From the NCBI GenBank assembly GCA_963737425.1, contig CAVTSX010000008.1:1178001-1242000 (forward strand): a stretch of 64,000 nt of DNA, given 5' to 3'. Both the position numbers and the translations under genes were made by a program. The stretch's first letter is position 1. The number at the start of each line of letters is the position of its first letter. The notes beneath the pieces were generated by a model, which was not told the DNA's origin, did no database searches, and was given only the letters and a program-made list of their open reading frames with translations. The stretch comes from DASXRA01 sp963737425. Lineage in GTDB: Bacteria; Actinomycetota; Actinomycetes; Mycobacteriales; Jatrophihabitantaceae. Shown here in pieces: positions 1 through 7,596 of this stretch.

Positions 1-441
1 AGCCGACCGGCCGCGCCGAGTGTCCCGGCGTCGCCCGCTGCGCCGAGTACGCACAGCACCGTGCCGATCGCCCCGGGCGACCGGGCGGCCTGCGCGTCGC
101 TGTACGCGCACCTGCAGCAGGTCACCGCGACGCTCGACGCGAGCGCCGAACTGATCGCGAGCTCGTTGAGCAAACAGCAGCTGAGCCAGCGGATCGCCGA
201 CGAGCAGGCGCAACTGCGGCACTCGGCCGAGCTGATGTCCCAGGGCGCGATCCCGGCGCCGCTCGTGCCCGCCGACCAGCGGCTGGTTGCGGCGCTGCGG
301 GCATTGACCGACGATTTCGCCCGCGCCAAGGCACCTGCGGCGCGCGGCGACTTCAAGGCCGCCGCCGACGCGATGACCGACGGACCCGTGGTGCAGCGGA
401 TCGTCGACGCGTCGAAGACGATCGAGGACGCCTGCGGGTGA
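1..441 (+). CDS. Partial secreted/hypothetical protein, 3' part
   Basis: The frame is open from the first base of the window, so the start lies upstream. The visible part opens with about 20 residues rich in Ala, Pro, Ser and Thr, which looks like the linker behind a signal or lipoprotein sequence. A mostly helical region of about 125 residues follows and ends with a Cys-Gly pair. A Cys near its beginning (ACASLY) may pair with the one at the end. I do not recognise the family. The stop overlaps the next gene's GTG by four bases (GTGA), which suggests translational coupling with the DUF4232-like lipoprotein. Confidence 0.6.
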   Translation, partial: SRPAAPSVPASPAAPSTHSTVPIAPGDRAACASLYAHLQQVTATLDASAELIASSLSKQQLSQRIADEQAQLRHSAELMSQGAIPAPLVPADQRLVAALRALTDDFARAKAPAARGDFKAAADAMTDGPVVQRIVDASKTIEDACG

Positions 442-1445
442 GCGCGCGAATGGCGAATCTGCAGCGCGCGTGCGCCCTCGCGGCCGTCGCCGTGCTCGCG
501 GGCTGCTCGTCATCGCACGGTGGCAAACCGGGCGGTCCGAGCCTCGTGCCGTGGGACTCCTCCGCGCCTGCGCAGTTGCAGGCCCAGCAGGTGGCCCCGG
601 CGGCCCCGTGCCGGGCGTCGCGGTTGAAGGTGGTCGGCACCGGCTTCCTGTTCACGCCGGGACTCTCCGGTGGTACAGGTACCGTCACGTTGCGTAATAC
701 CGGTCCGGCCGCGTGCCGGCTGACCGGCCGGCCCGGCGTTCGAGTTGTGGGCGCCCTGCCCCAACCTCGCCAGCAGCAGGTGCCCCTGCCGAGCCTCGTG
801 CCGGCGTTTCCGCAGGTGCTGCCGCCCGCGTCGACGCTGCAACGCCTTCCCTCGGGCGCCACCGCGACCCTCACCGTCGACTGGCGTAACTGGTGCGTGC
901 CAGGTGCCTCGCACGCCACCAAGCCGCTGACGCCGCCCAGGGCGCTGCGGATCACGCCCACCGGCGGCCTCGGCAGCCTCGACGTCGGATACGACGCCGT
1001 GCCGTCGTGCGACGCGCCCGGCAAGCCGTCGACACTCGGCGTACGGCCGTTCCAGCCGGCGGCGTTGCAGACCGGCCAGCCGTGGACCTCGGGAGTCGTG
1101 AAGGCGTCGATCACGCCGCTACCGGGCGGCAAGTCGCCGATTGCGGGTAAGCGCGGCCAGGTCGCGTCCTTCGCCGTGCACCTGCAGAACGTGTCGGCCA
1201 CGACCGTCCGGTTCGACCGTTGCCCGCTCGTGATCGAGATGCTCGCACCCGCGGGTCAGCCCGAGGTGCACCAGCTCAACTGCCGGGCGGCATCAGCGAT
1301 ACCGCCCGGCGGATCACTCGGCTTCGAGATGCGCATCCAGGTCCCGAACGCCGCACCCCTCGGTAACAACGGCCTGTTCTGGGAACTCGACCCCACCGGG
1401 ACGCAGGGCCTGGAGGTCGTCTCGCGGCTCGTCGTTGCCAAGTGA
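438..1445 (+). CDS. DUF4232-like lipoprotein
   Basis: The protein has 335 residues. A hydrophobic N-terminus ends in a lipobox-like LAGC at about residue 23, so it is probably a lipid-anchored exported protein. The body has paired Cys residues and the pattern of actinobacterial DUF4232 proteins: a Cys-X-X-Ser-X-Leu opening, then a GTVTLRNTG strand, then CRLTGRPGVRV. A second similar beta-rich half follows from about residue 225. The function is unknown. The GTG start overlaps the preceding stop; an in-frame ATG lies four codons downstream. The stop codon falls inside the first unit of a 13-bp tandem repeat. Confidence 0.7.
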   Translation: MSARMANLQRACALAAVAVLAGCSSSHGGKPGGPSLVPWDSSAPAQLQAQQVAPAAPCRASRLKVVGTGFLFTPGLSGGTGTVTLRNTGPAACRLTGRPGVRVVGALPQPRQQQVPLPSLVPAFPQVLPPASTLQRLPSGATATLTVDWRNWCVPGASHATKPLTPPRALRITPTGGLGSLDVGYDAVPSCDAPGKPSTLGVRPFQPAALQTGQPWTSGVVKASITPLPGGKSPIAGKRGQVASFAVHLQNVSATTVRFDRCPLVIEMLAPAGQPEVHQLNCRAASAIPPGGSLGFEMRIQVPNAAPLGNNGLFWELDPTGTQGLEVVSRLVVAK

Positions 1446-1511
1446 GGTTGCCAAGTGAGGTTGCCAAGTGAGGTTGCCAAGTGAGGTTGCCAAGTGAGGT
1501 TGCCAAGTGAG
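1434..1511. repeat. Six perfect tandem copies of a 13-bp unit
   Basis: The unit GTTGCCAAGTGAG is repeated six times without a mismatch. The first unit carries the TGA stop of the upstream gene, and the last ends two bases before the stop of the convergent PspC gene. Because 13 is not a multiple of three, the TGA in each copy shifts frame, so all three plus-strand frames are closed twice. Confidence 0.95.
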
Positions 1512-1512
1512 G

Positions 1513-2685
1513 TCAGCCGACGTGGTCGACCATCAGCTGGCCGGCGTTGATCCGGACGTCGATCGTGAGCGGGTTGCCTGATCCGGCCGTGACGAGGTCG
1601 CTGTTGAGGTACATGCCCCCTGAATCGTCCTGCCCGTCGACGCGGATGTTGCCGATGTGCACGTTGCCGTGGACGGTCACGGCCATCGTCCGGGGCACGA
1701 GCAGTTCGACCTGCCCACCGGCCTGGGTGATGTGTACCGTGCGGGCTGTGTCGAGCGGGCTCATCTGGGTCAGGTCGAGGCGCGTGCGGCCGAAGGCCTG
1801 GCGGTAGTCGACGTTCAGGTCTGCGGCGCTTCGCGGGGTGAACGTGTTGTCGCCCGAGCCGTCGTGCAGGCTGGCCCGGCAACCGGCGAACACGAAGGTG
1901 CCGGCCGCGGCCGGGATCAGCAGCAGTGCCATCCACCAGATCGGGCGGCGCAGCACCGCCCCGACGATCAGCCCGCCGAGGACGACGAAGTGCGCCGCCC
2001 AGAAGTACGCGGGGATGACGATGCCGTGCGTGGCGTCGACGATTCCGAGGACGGTCAGCGTGATGAGAAGGACGCCCACCGTTATCCAGCGCACGGGAGC
2101 CGAGCGCCGGCGCCGCTCGCGAGCGGCCGCACGCTTCTGTGCCGCCCACGCATCGAGTTCTCTTGTCTGCTGCGGTACGGGCACGGTATCGGCGGCGGGT
2201 TGGGCGGCGGTCGCGTCCGGCCTCGGCGGCACCGGGCGACGACCCTGCAGCGCGACGATCAAGATGATCCCGACGACCAGGAGCGGGACGAACGTGCGCG
2301 GGAAGAACCACCCGTGCGGGCCCCACCAGCTGAACATCCCGGCCCAGATGAGCACCACGGCCACGGCCGAGAGGGTCCAGACGAACACATTGCGGCTGCG
2401 CAGCCCGGCGACGAACCGGTCGACCGGAGCATGTGCTTGGCTGCGCTCCGGGATGGCGGCCCAGGCGATCAGATAGGCCACGATTCCCGCTCCGCCGAAG
2501 AATGCCGCCGTGGCGAACAGCACGCGGAAGATCACCGGATCGACGCCGAGGTATTCACCCAGGCCACCTGCTACGCCTGCGGCGACGCGGTTGTCCTCGC
2601 TGCGGCGCAATGTCCTTGCTGGGGCGGGATGTTCCGATGGCGGCAAGCCGGCCGACGGCGGCCCGGGAATGTCACTTGTGCTCAT
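1513..2685 (-). CDS. PspC-domain / LiaF-like membrane protein
   Basis: From the ATG chosen here the protein has 390 residues; an in-frame ATG four codons upstream is also possible. After a Pro-rich tail comes a PspC domain (RRSEDNRVAAGVAGGLGEYL, then a transmembrane helix). Several more hydrophobic segments follow, and then a C-terminal beta-rich region resembling the LiaF/DUF2154 output domain. Proteins of this layout modulate envelope-stress two-component systems. It is divergent from a kinase that carries its own PspC domain and is therefore probably that system's partner. No strong ribosome binding site is visible. Confidence 0.75.
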   Translation of the reverse strand: MSTSDIPGPPSAGLPPSEHPAPARTLRRSEDNRVAAGVAGGLGEYLGVDPVIFRVLFATAAFFGGAGIVAYLIAWAAIPERSQAHAPVDRFVAGLRSRNVFVWTLSAVAVVLIWAGMFSWWGPHGWFFPRTFVPLLVVGIILIVALQGRRPVPPRPDATAAQPAADTVPVPQQTRELDAWAAQKRAAARERRRRSAPVRWITVGVLLITLTVLGIVDATHGIVIPAYFWAAHFVVLGGLIVGAVLRRPIWWMALLLIPAAAGTFVFAGCRASLHDGSGDNTFTPRSAADLNVDYRQAFGRTRLDLTQMSPLDTARTVHITQAGGQVELLVPRTMAVTVHGNVHIGNIRVDGQDDSGGMYLNSDLVTAGSGNPLTIDVRINAGQLMVDHVG

Positions 2686-2845
2686 GGTGTCGAGCATGCG
2701 GCCGGCGGGAGTCCTGGCGCATCGGGCACGTCCCTGATCCCACCCCTGAATTGGCGGTTCACGCGAGTTCGGGGCTGGACCTGATGCGCATGGCGCAGCG
2801 AAGCGGCAATCATGGGTGCGTGATGCGAGCGCGAGGACCGGACAG

Positions 2846-4021
2846 ATGAGCGGTGCCTCCGTGGCGCAACCGCCGCGGCTGTACCGGCGCGCCACTCACA
2901 AGGTCTTCGGCGGCGTCGCCGGTGGCATCGCCGACCACCTGCGGATCTCACCGGCCCGGGTCCGGATCATCTTCGTACTGCTCGCACTCGCCAACGGGCT
3001 CGGCGTCGTTCTCTACGGGGCGTACTGGATCGTCCTGTCCACCGCGCCCGGCAGCCCGCGCAGGTCCCGGCTGGACTGGCTGGCCTATCTCGGCGCCACC
3101 GTGGTGTCGATCGGGGGGCTGTTCGCTGTGGCGCGCTCGACGCCGCTCGGCAACCTGTTCGTCCCGTCCGCGCTGGCCGTCTTCGGCGGGGCACTCATCT
3201 GGCGGCAGGCCAGCGAGACGCAGCGCGAGCGCTGGTGGCGGCTGTCGCGCAGTTCGCTGGGCGCTGGCAGCAGGTTGGGCCGCATCCGGCTGGCGCTCGG
3301 CGCGGCGCTGGTGATCGCCGGCGGGGCCGTCGTGCTGGCGCGATCGGATTTGACGGCGATGCGCGACGGGCTGGTGGCCGTTGCGGTCACGGTGATCGGT
3401 GTCGCGCTGCTGACCGGGCCGTGGTGGATGCGCATGGTCGCCGACCTCGGTAACGAACGCCGCGAGCGCATCCGGTCCCAGGAGCGGGCCGACCTGGCCG
3501 CGCACCTGCACGACTCGGTGTTGCAGACGCTCGCCCTGATCCAGCGCAACGCGTCCTCACCGCGCGAGGTGTCACGGCTGGCCCGGGGCCAGGAACGTGA
3601 GTTGCGCACCCTGCTCTACGGCGCCCGCGCCTCGACCGGCCAGCTTTCGGAGATGTTGAAGGCGGCTGCCGCCGAGGTCGAGGACTCCTACGCCATCGAG
3701 GTGGACGTCGTGGTGGTCGGTGACGCGCAGGTCAACGACAAGCTCGCCGCATTGGTGGGCGCCAGCCGGGAGGCTCTGGTCAATGCGGCCAAGCACGCCG
3801 AGGTGACGGCTGTGTCGCTCTATGCCGAGGTCGAGGCGGATGCGGTCACGGCGTTCGTCAAGGACCGTGGCGTGGGCTTTGATCCGGAGAGCATCGACGG
3901 CGATCGCCAGGGCGTGCGCGGCTCGATCATCGGACGGGTGGAACGACACGGCGGTGCGGTCAAGGTGCGCAGCAGCGAGGGAACCGGAACGGAAGTCGAG
4001 ATCAGAATGCCAAGATCATGA
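2846..4021 (+). CDS. Sensor histidine kinase with N-terminal PspC domain
   Basis: The kinase has 391 residues and starts at an ATG eight bases after GAGGA. Residues about 10-65 form a PspC domain (RRATHKVFGGVAGGIADHL plus a membrane helix), and three to four further hydrophobic segments follow to about residue 205. The phosphoacceptor motif HLHDSVLQTL is near residue 222, typical of the NarL-linked HisKA_3 class. The C-terminus is a HATPase domain with an N-box (REALVNAAKHA) and G-box (DRGVGFD). It most likely phosphorylates the response regulator 42 bases downstream. Sensing through PspC suggests envelope stress, by family knowledge. Confidence 0.85.
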   Translation: MSGASVAQPPRLYRRATHKVFGGVAGGIADHLRISPARVRIIFVLLALANGLGVVLYGAYWIVLSTAPGSPRRSRLDWLAYLGATVVSIGGLFAVARSTPLGNLFVPSALAVFGGALIWRQASETQRERWWRLSRSSLGAGSRLGRIRLALGAALVIAGGAVVLARSDLTAMRDGLVAVAVTVIGVALLTGPWWMRMVADLGNERRERIRSQERADLAAHLHDSVLQTLALIQRNASSPREVSRLARGQERELRTLLYGARASTGQLSEMLKAAAAEVEDSYAIEVDVVVVGDAQVNDKLAALVGASREALVNAAKHAEVTAVSLYAEVEADAVTAFVKDRGVGFDPESIDGDRQGVRGSIIGRVERHGGAVKVRSSEGTGTEVEIRMPRS

Positions 4022-4063
4022 GTACTTCGGACAACTCGGCGGGAGAGCGGGACTGGAGCGATC

Positions 4064-4705
4064 ATGAGTAAGACCACCGTCTTCCTGGTCGACGACCACG
4101 CGATGTTCCGCTCCGGCGTGCGCGCCGAGATGGGCGAGTCGGTCGAGCTGGTCGGTGAGGCCGGCTCGGTCGCGGACGCGATTGCGGGCATCCGGGAAAC
4201 CCGCCCGGCCGTCGTGCTGCTCGACGTGCACATGCCCGAAGGCGGCGGGCTTGCCGTGCTCGGCGGGGTGGCCGCCGAGGTGCCCGATACCCGGTTTCTC
4301 GCGCTCTCGGTGTCTGATGCCGCCGAGGACGTCATCGCCGTGATCCGGGCGGGCGCGCGCGGGTACGTCACCAAGACGATTTCCGCGGCGGAACTGACCG
4401 ACGCGGTGCGCCGGGTGGCCGAGGGAGACGTCGTGTTCAGCCCGCGGCTGGCCGGCTTCGTCCTCGACGCGTTCCGCGACGCACCGGTCGCTCCGTCCGT
4501 CGATCCCGAACTCGATCAGCTCACGCCCCGCGAGCGCGAGGTGCTGCGCCTGCTGGCCCGCGGCTACGCCTACAAGGAGATCGCCGCCGAGTTGTTCATC
4601 TCGGTGAAGACCGTCGAGACCCACGCGTCGAACGTGTTGCGCAAACTGCAGTTGTCGAACAGGCACCAGTTGACCCGGTGGGCGGCCGACCGGCGCCTGT
4701 TCTGA
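4064..4705 (+). CDS. NarL/FixJ-family response regulator
   Basis: The protein has 213 residues. The receiver domain has acidic residues in FLVDDH, the phosphoacceptor Asp54 in LLDVHMPEG, and a Lys in YVTKTIS. The C-terminal LuxR-type helix-turn-helix (TPREREVLRLLARG, KTVETHASNVLRKL) binds DNA. The gene follows the PspC kinase, forming a classical two-component pair, probably co-transcribed. A GGAG sequence stands ahead of the ATG. Its targets cannot be read from the window; the divergent PspC gene is the obvious candidate. Confidence 0.88.
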   Translation: MSKTTVFLVDDHAMFRSGVRAEMGESVELVGEAGSVADAIAGIRETRPAVVLLDVHMPEGGGLAVLGGVAAEVPDTRFLALSVSDAAEDVIAVIRAGARGYVTKTISAAELTDAVRRVAEGDVVFSPRLAGFVLDAFRDAPVAPSVDPELDQLTPREREVLRLLARGYAYKEIAAELFISVKTVETHASNVLRKLQLSNRHQLTRWAADRRLF

Positions 4706-4710
4706 CGCGC

Positions 4711-5472
4711 TCAGGCGCCGGATCCGCCATCGATGACGAAGTCGGTGCCGATGACGAAACCGGCTTCGGGCGAGGCCAGGTAGAGCACGGCGGCCGCGAT
4801 CTCGTCCAGGCGGCCGATCCGGCCGGCCGGCAACTGCCGGCCGATGCGGTCGTCGCGCTCGGCGGGGGTCTCGCCGGAGCGCAAGGACATCGAGGTGTCG
4901 AACGGCCCGGGGCTGATGGCGTTGATCCGGATCCCGTCGCCCGCGTGATCCAGCGCCGCGTTGCGGGTCAGCGCGCTCACCGCGGCCTTGGTGGCGACGT
5001 ACGCGCCGAGGCCCGCTACCCGCTGGTGCGCGCCCAGCCTCGACGCGATGTTGATGATGGTGCCGCTGCGGGCCTTCCGCATATGCGCGATCTCGTGCTT
5101 CATCGACAGCAGGACGCCGGTGAGGTTGACCGACAGCATGGTCTCCCACTGCTGCTCGTCGATGTCGGCGACCGGGCCGAGTGCGGTCAACGTTCCCGCG
5201 CTGTTGACTGCGATGTCGAGGCCGCCGAACGCGGCGACGGCCGCGGCGACGAGGCTCTCGACATCCGGCGAGCGCGTGACATCTGCGGTCACCGCGATTG
5301 CCCCGCCGCCGTCGTTCTCGATGAGTTTCACCGTCTGGGCAAGGGGTTCGGGCGATCGTCCGGCGACGACGACCGCCGCGCCCTCTTGGGCGAACGCCTG
5401 GGCGACCGCGCGGCCGATGCCGCTCCCGCCTCCGGTGACGAGCGCTGTCTGGCCGCTGAACCGAGTACTCAT
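4711..5472 (-). CDS. Short-chain dehydrogenase/reductase (SDR)
   Basis: The enzyme has 253 residues, normal for a classical SDR. It has the NAD(P)-binding TGGGSGIG motif (residues about 14-21), the structural NSAG motif, catalytic Tyr and Lys in YVATK, and the usual C-terminal GTDFVIDGG. The substrate is unknown. Its ATG overlaps the stop of the MFS gene by four bases (ATGA), so the two are translationally coupled. Both lie behind a TetR regulator with a matching operator, so the pair may expel and reduce the same small molecule. That role is inferred. Confidence 0.85.
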   Translation of the reverse strand: MSTRFSGQTALVTGGGSGIGRAVAQAFAQEGAAVVVAGRSPEPLAQTVKLIENDGGGAIAVTADVTRSPDVESLVAAAVAAFGGLDIAVNSAGTLTALGPVADIDEQQWETMLSVNLTGVLLSMKHEIAHMRKARSGTIINIASRLGAHQRVAGLGAYVATKAAVSALTRNAALDHAGDGIRINAISPGPFDTSMSLRSGETPAERDDRIGRQLPAGRIGRLDEIAAAVLYLASPEAGFVIGTDFVIDGGSGA

Positions 5473-6890
5473 TGGTGTGCTCCTTTGATCGATGGGTGTC
5501 TTGCGGTGCAAACGGCGGCCAGCGCAGCCAACACGGCGAGGCCCGAAGCGGCCGTGCCGAACGACCAGGCGTATCCGCTCGCCATGGCCGCGGACGGCGA
5601 GACGGCGGCCGGGTCGAGCGAGCGGGTGCGCGCGCCGGCCACTGCGGTGAGCAGCGCGAGCCCGACGGTCGGGCCAAGCTCCATCGCCGTGTTCATGACG
5701 CCACCGCCGAGCCCGGCCTGCTGCTGCGGCAGGTCGCGCAGAGTGAGCACGGTTGCCCCGGCGAAGGCCCAGGCGGCCCCGATCGACAACAGCACGATGC
5801 CGGGCAGCAGGCCACCGGCGTACGCGGTGCGCGGGTTGATCCGGGCGAGGGCGATCAGGCCGCCGCTCGCCAACGCCAGGCCACCGGACATGACGGTTCT
5901 CGCCCCGTAGCGCTCCAGCAGCCGTCCGGCCGTGCGGCCACCCAGCACGAGCGCTGCCGCCGCGGGAGCGAAGGCCGCCGACGTGCGAAGCGGTGACCAT
6001 CCGCGAAGTTGCTGCAGGTAAAGGGCCAGGAAGAGGTAGACGACGGTGGTGCTCGTGGCGGCCATGGCAATGGCCAGCAGCGCGACGGCGCGGCGGCGCT
6101 CGGCGATGAACGTCAGCGGAAGCAATGGGTCGTCGCGACCTGACTCGACGAGGGCGAACGCCGCGAGCGATGCGAGGCCCGCAACCACCGGCACAAGCGC
6201 GGCAGCAGACGTCCACCCGCGATCTGAGGTGAGCGCCAAACCGTAGCCGAGCAGGCTGAAGCCGGCGGTCGCGAGGACCGCCCCGGGCACGTCGAGCGCA
6301 CGCCGCATCGTCGGCGCGGCCGTGGGCAGCAGCCTCGGCGCCAGGACGAGGGCTGCCGCGCTGGCGACCAGCGGAACCGCGAACGTGAACCGCCACGAGG
6401 TCCAGGTCGTCGCCGGTCCGGACGAGACGATTCCGAGCGTTGCGCCCAGCACCGAGAGCCCGCCCCAGGTGGCCGTCGCTCGCCCGCGCCCGCGCGCGTC
6501 CGGGAACACGGCCGGCAGCATCGCGAGAGCGGCCGGCGCCACCAGCGCTGCACCGGCGCCCTGCGCGAATCGGGCCGCGACGAGGACGGCAAAGCCCGGA
6601 GCAAGGGCCGCTACCGCGGTGGCTGACAGGAACACGAGCAGTCCGCATCGCCAGATCGGCCGGCCGCCGTGACGGTCGGCCAACCGGCCGCCGAGTAGGA
6701 GCAGTCCGCTGAACGACAGCCCGTAGGCGGTGCTCAGCACGACCAGCCCGGACCGACTGAGCCCGAACTGGGAAGCGATCACCGGCAGCGGCACCGACAG
6801 CATCGTGATCGTGAAGATCAGCATGACCTGCACGGTGCCCAGCACGGCAAACGCGGCGCCGGACTGCGTGGTGCCGGGCTCGGCGTGCAT
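5469..6890 (-). CDS. MFS multidrug-type transporter (DHA2-like)
   Basis: This polytopic membrane protein of 473 residues has roughly 12-14 hydrophobic helices. The Major Facilitator signature GGRLADRHGGRP sits between helices 2 and 3, and a motif-C-like glycine/proline pattern follows. The length and spread of helices fit drug:proton antiporters of the DHA2 type. The ATG is preceded by AGGAGC. A -10-like TATAAC and a TetR operator lie just upstream, so expression is probably inducible. The SDR gene overlaps its 3' end. Confidence 0.82.
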   Translation of the reverse strand: MHAEPGTTQSGAAFAVLGTVQVMLIFTITMLSVPLPVIASQFGLSRSGLVVLSTAYGLSFSGLLLLGGRLADRHGGRPIWRCGLLVFLSATAVAALAPGFAVLVAARFAQGAGAALVAPAALAMLPAVFPDARGRGRATATWGGLSVLGATLGIVSSGPATTWTSWRFTFAVPLVASAAALVLAPRLLPTAAPTMRRALDVPGAVLATAGFSLLGYGLALTSDRGWTSAAALVPVVAGLASLAAFALVESGRDDPLLPLTFIAERRRAVALLAIAMAATSTTVVYLFLALYLQQLRGWSPLRTSAAFAPAAAALVLGGRTAGRLLERYGARTVMSGGLALASGGLIALARINPRTAYAGGLLPGIVLLSIGAAWAFAGATVLTLRDLPQQQAGLGGGVMNTAMELGPTVGLALLTAVAGARTRSLDPAAVSPSAAMASGYAWSFGTAASGLAVLAALAAVCTARHPSIKGAHQ

Positions 6891-6909
6891 CGCATCTGCT
6901 CCTATTCAA

Positions 6910-6928
6910 GACCGATCGTTCTGTTATA
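6910..6928 (-). promoter_or_regulatory. TetR operator and -10 element before the MFS-SDR pair
   Basis: On the minus strand TATAAC (6923-6928) is followed at once by GAACGATCGGTC (6910-6921). That sequence matches 11 of 12 bases of the perfect palindrome in front of the tetR gene. A bound repressor would sit just downstream of the -10 and block transcription. Confidence 0.65.
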
Positions 6929-6970
6929 AGCATGCGGATGGCGCATCGCTCGGGTCAATTTCGGACGGGA

Positions 6971-7552
6971 TCAGTCCAGCAGGTTCAGCGCCTGTGCCGC
7001 GGCGTCGCGTGCGCGGCCCGGCTCGATCGCCGCCTTGCCGACCACCCGCAGGCCCTGCAGCAGGACGAGCAGGAAGCGGGCCAGCGCCCGGGGATCCTTG
7101 TCCGGGTCGAGCTCGCCCTGTGCCTGCGCGCGGACGAGGGCAGCGGTGAGCGCGGTCTCGAGATGATCCCAACTGGCCTGCACCCGCCGTGCGGCAAGCC
7201 GGTCGTGTGGCGCGAGTTCCACTGCGGTATTGACCACGAAACACCCACGGCTCTTGGCTTTTCCGGTGGACTCGTCGGCGTACTGCTCGATCAGCGCCCG
7301 CACGGCCGGCAGTGTCGGGCCGGGTTGGGAGAGCGCGCTCAGCAGGCGAGGATCGACGATCTCGGCGTAGCGATCGAGCGCCTTCAGGTACAGGTCGCGC
7401 TTGCCGCCGAACGTCGCGTAGATGCTCGCCTTGGCGATGTCGAGGTGCTCGACGAGGTCGGCCATGGTCGTGGCCTCGTACCCGCGCTCCCAGAACAGCT
7501 CCATCGCCGAGACCAGCGCGGCATCAGGATCGAACTCCTTGGTTCTCGCCAC
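6971..7552 (-). CDS. TetR-family repressor
   Basis: The protein has 193 residues and a GTG start. The N-terminal helix-turn-helix spans residues about 10-55 (ALVSAMELFWERGYEATTMADLVEHLDI, then YATFGGKRDLY). The remainder is an all-helical ligand-binding domain of the TetR_C type with a conserved GCFVVNTAVE stretch. It lies directly upstream of the MFS and SDR genes on the same strand. The same 12-bp palindrome occurs before its own start and before the MFS gene, so it most likely represses itself and the exporter. The ligand is unknown. Confidence 0.85.
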   Translation of the reverse strand: MARTKEFDPDAALVSAMELFWERGYEATTMADLVEHLDIAKASIYATFGGKRDLYLKALDRYAEIVDPRLLSALSQPGPTLPAVRALIEQYADESTGKAKSRGCFVVNTAVELAPHDRLAARRVQASWDHLETALTAALVRAQAQGELDPDKDPRALARFLLVLLQGLRVVGKAAIEPGRARDAAAQALNLLD

Positions 7553-7575
7553 GCCGTCGACGGTAGCTCTATCTG

Positions 7576-7587
7576 GACCGATCGGTC
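7576..7587. promoter_or_regulatory. Perfect 12-bp palindromic operator of tetR
   Basis: GACCGATCGGTC is its own reverse complement and lies 24 bases upstream of the tetR GTG. On the minus strand it overlaps a -35-like TTGACC (7584-7589). The near-identical copy at 6910-6921 supports an operator role. Confidence 0.7.
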
Positions 7588-7596
7588 AAGAAAGCT

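Noticed and set aside
1657..2784. Long plus-strand frame opposite the PspC gene
   Set aside because: It lies wholly antisense to a gene with clear domains, and its composition is the Arg/Pro-rich type of shadow frames in GC-rich DNA.
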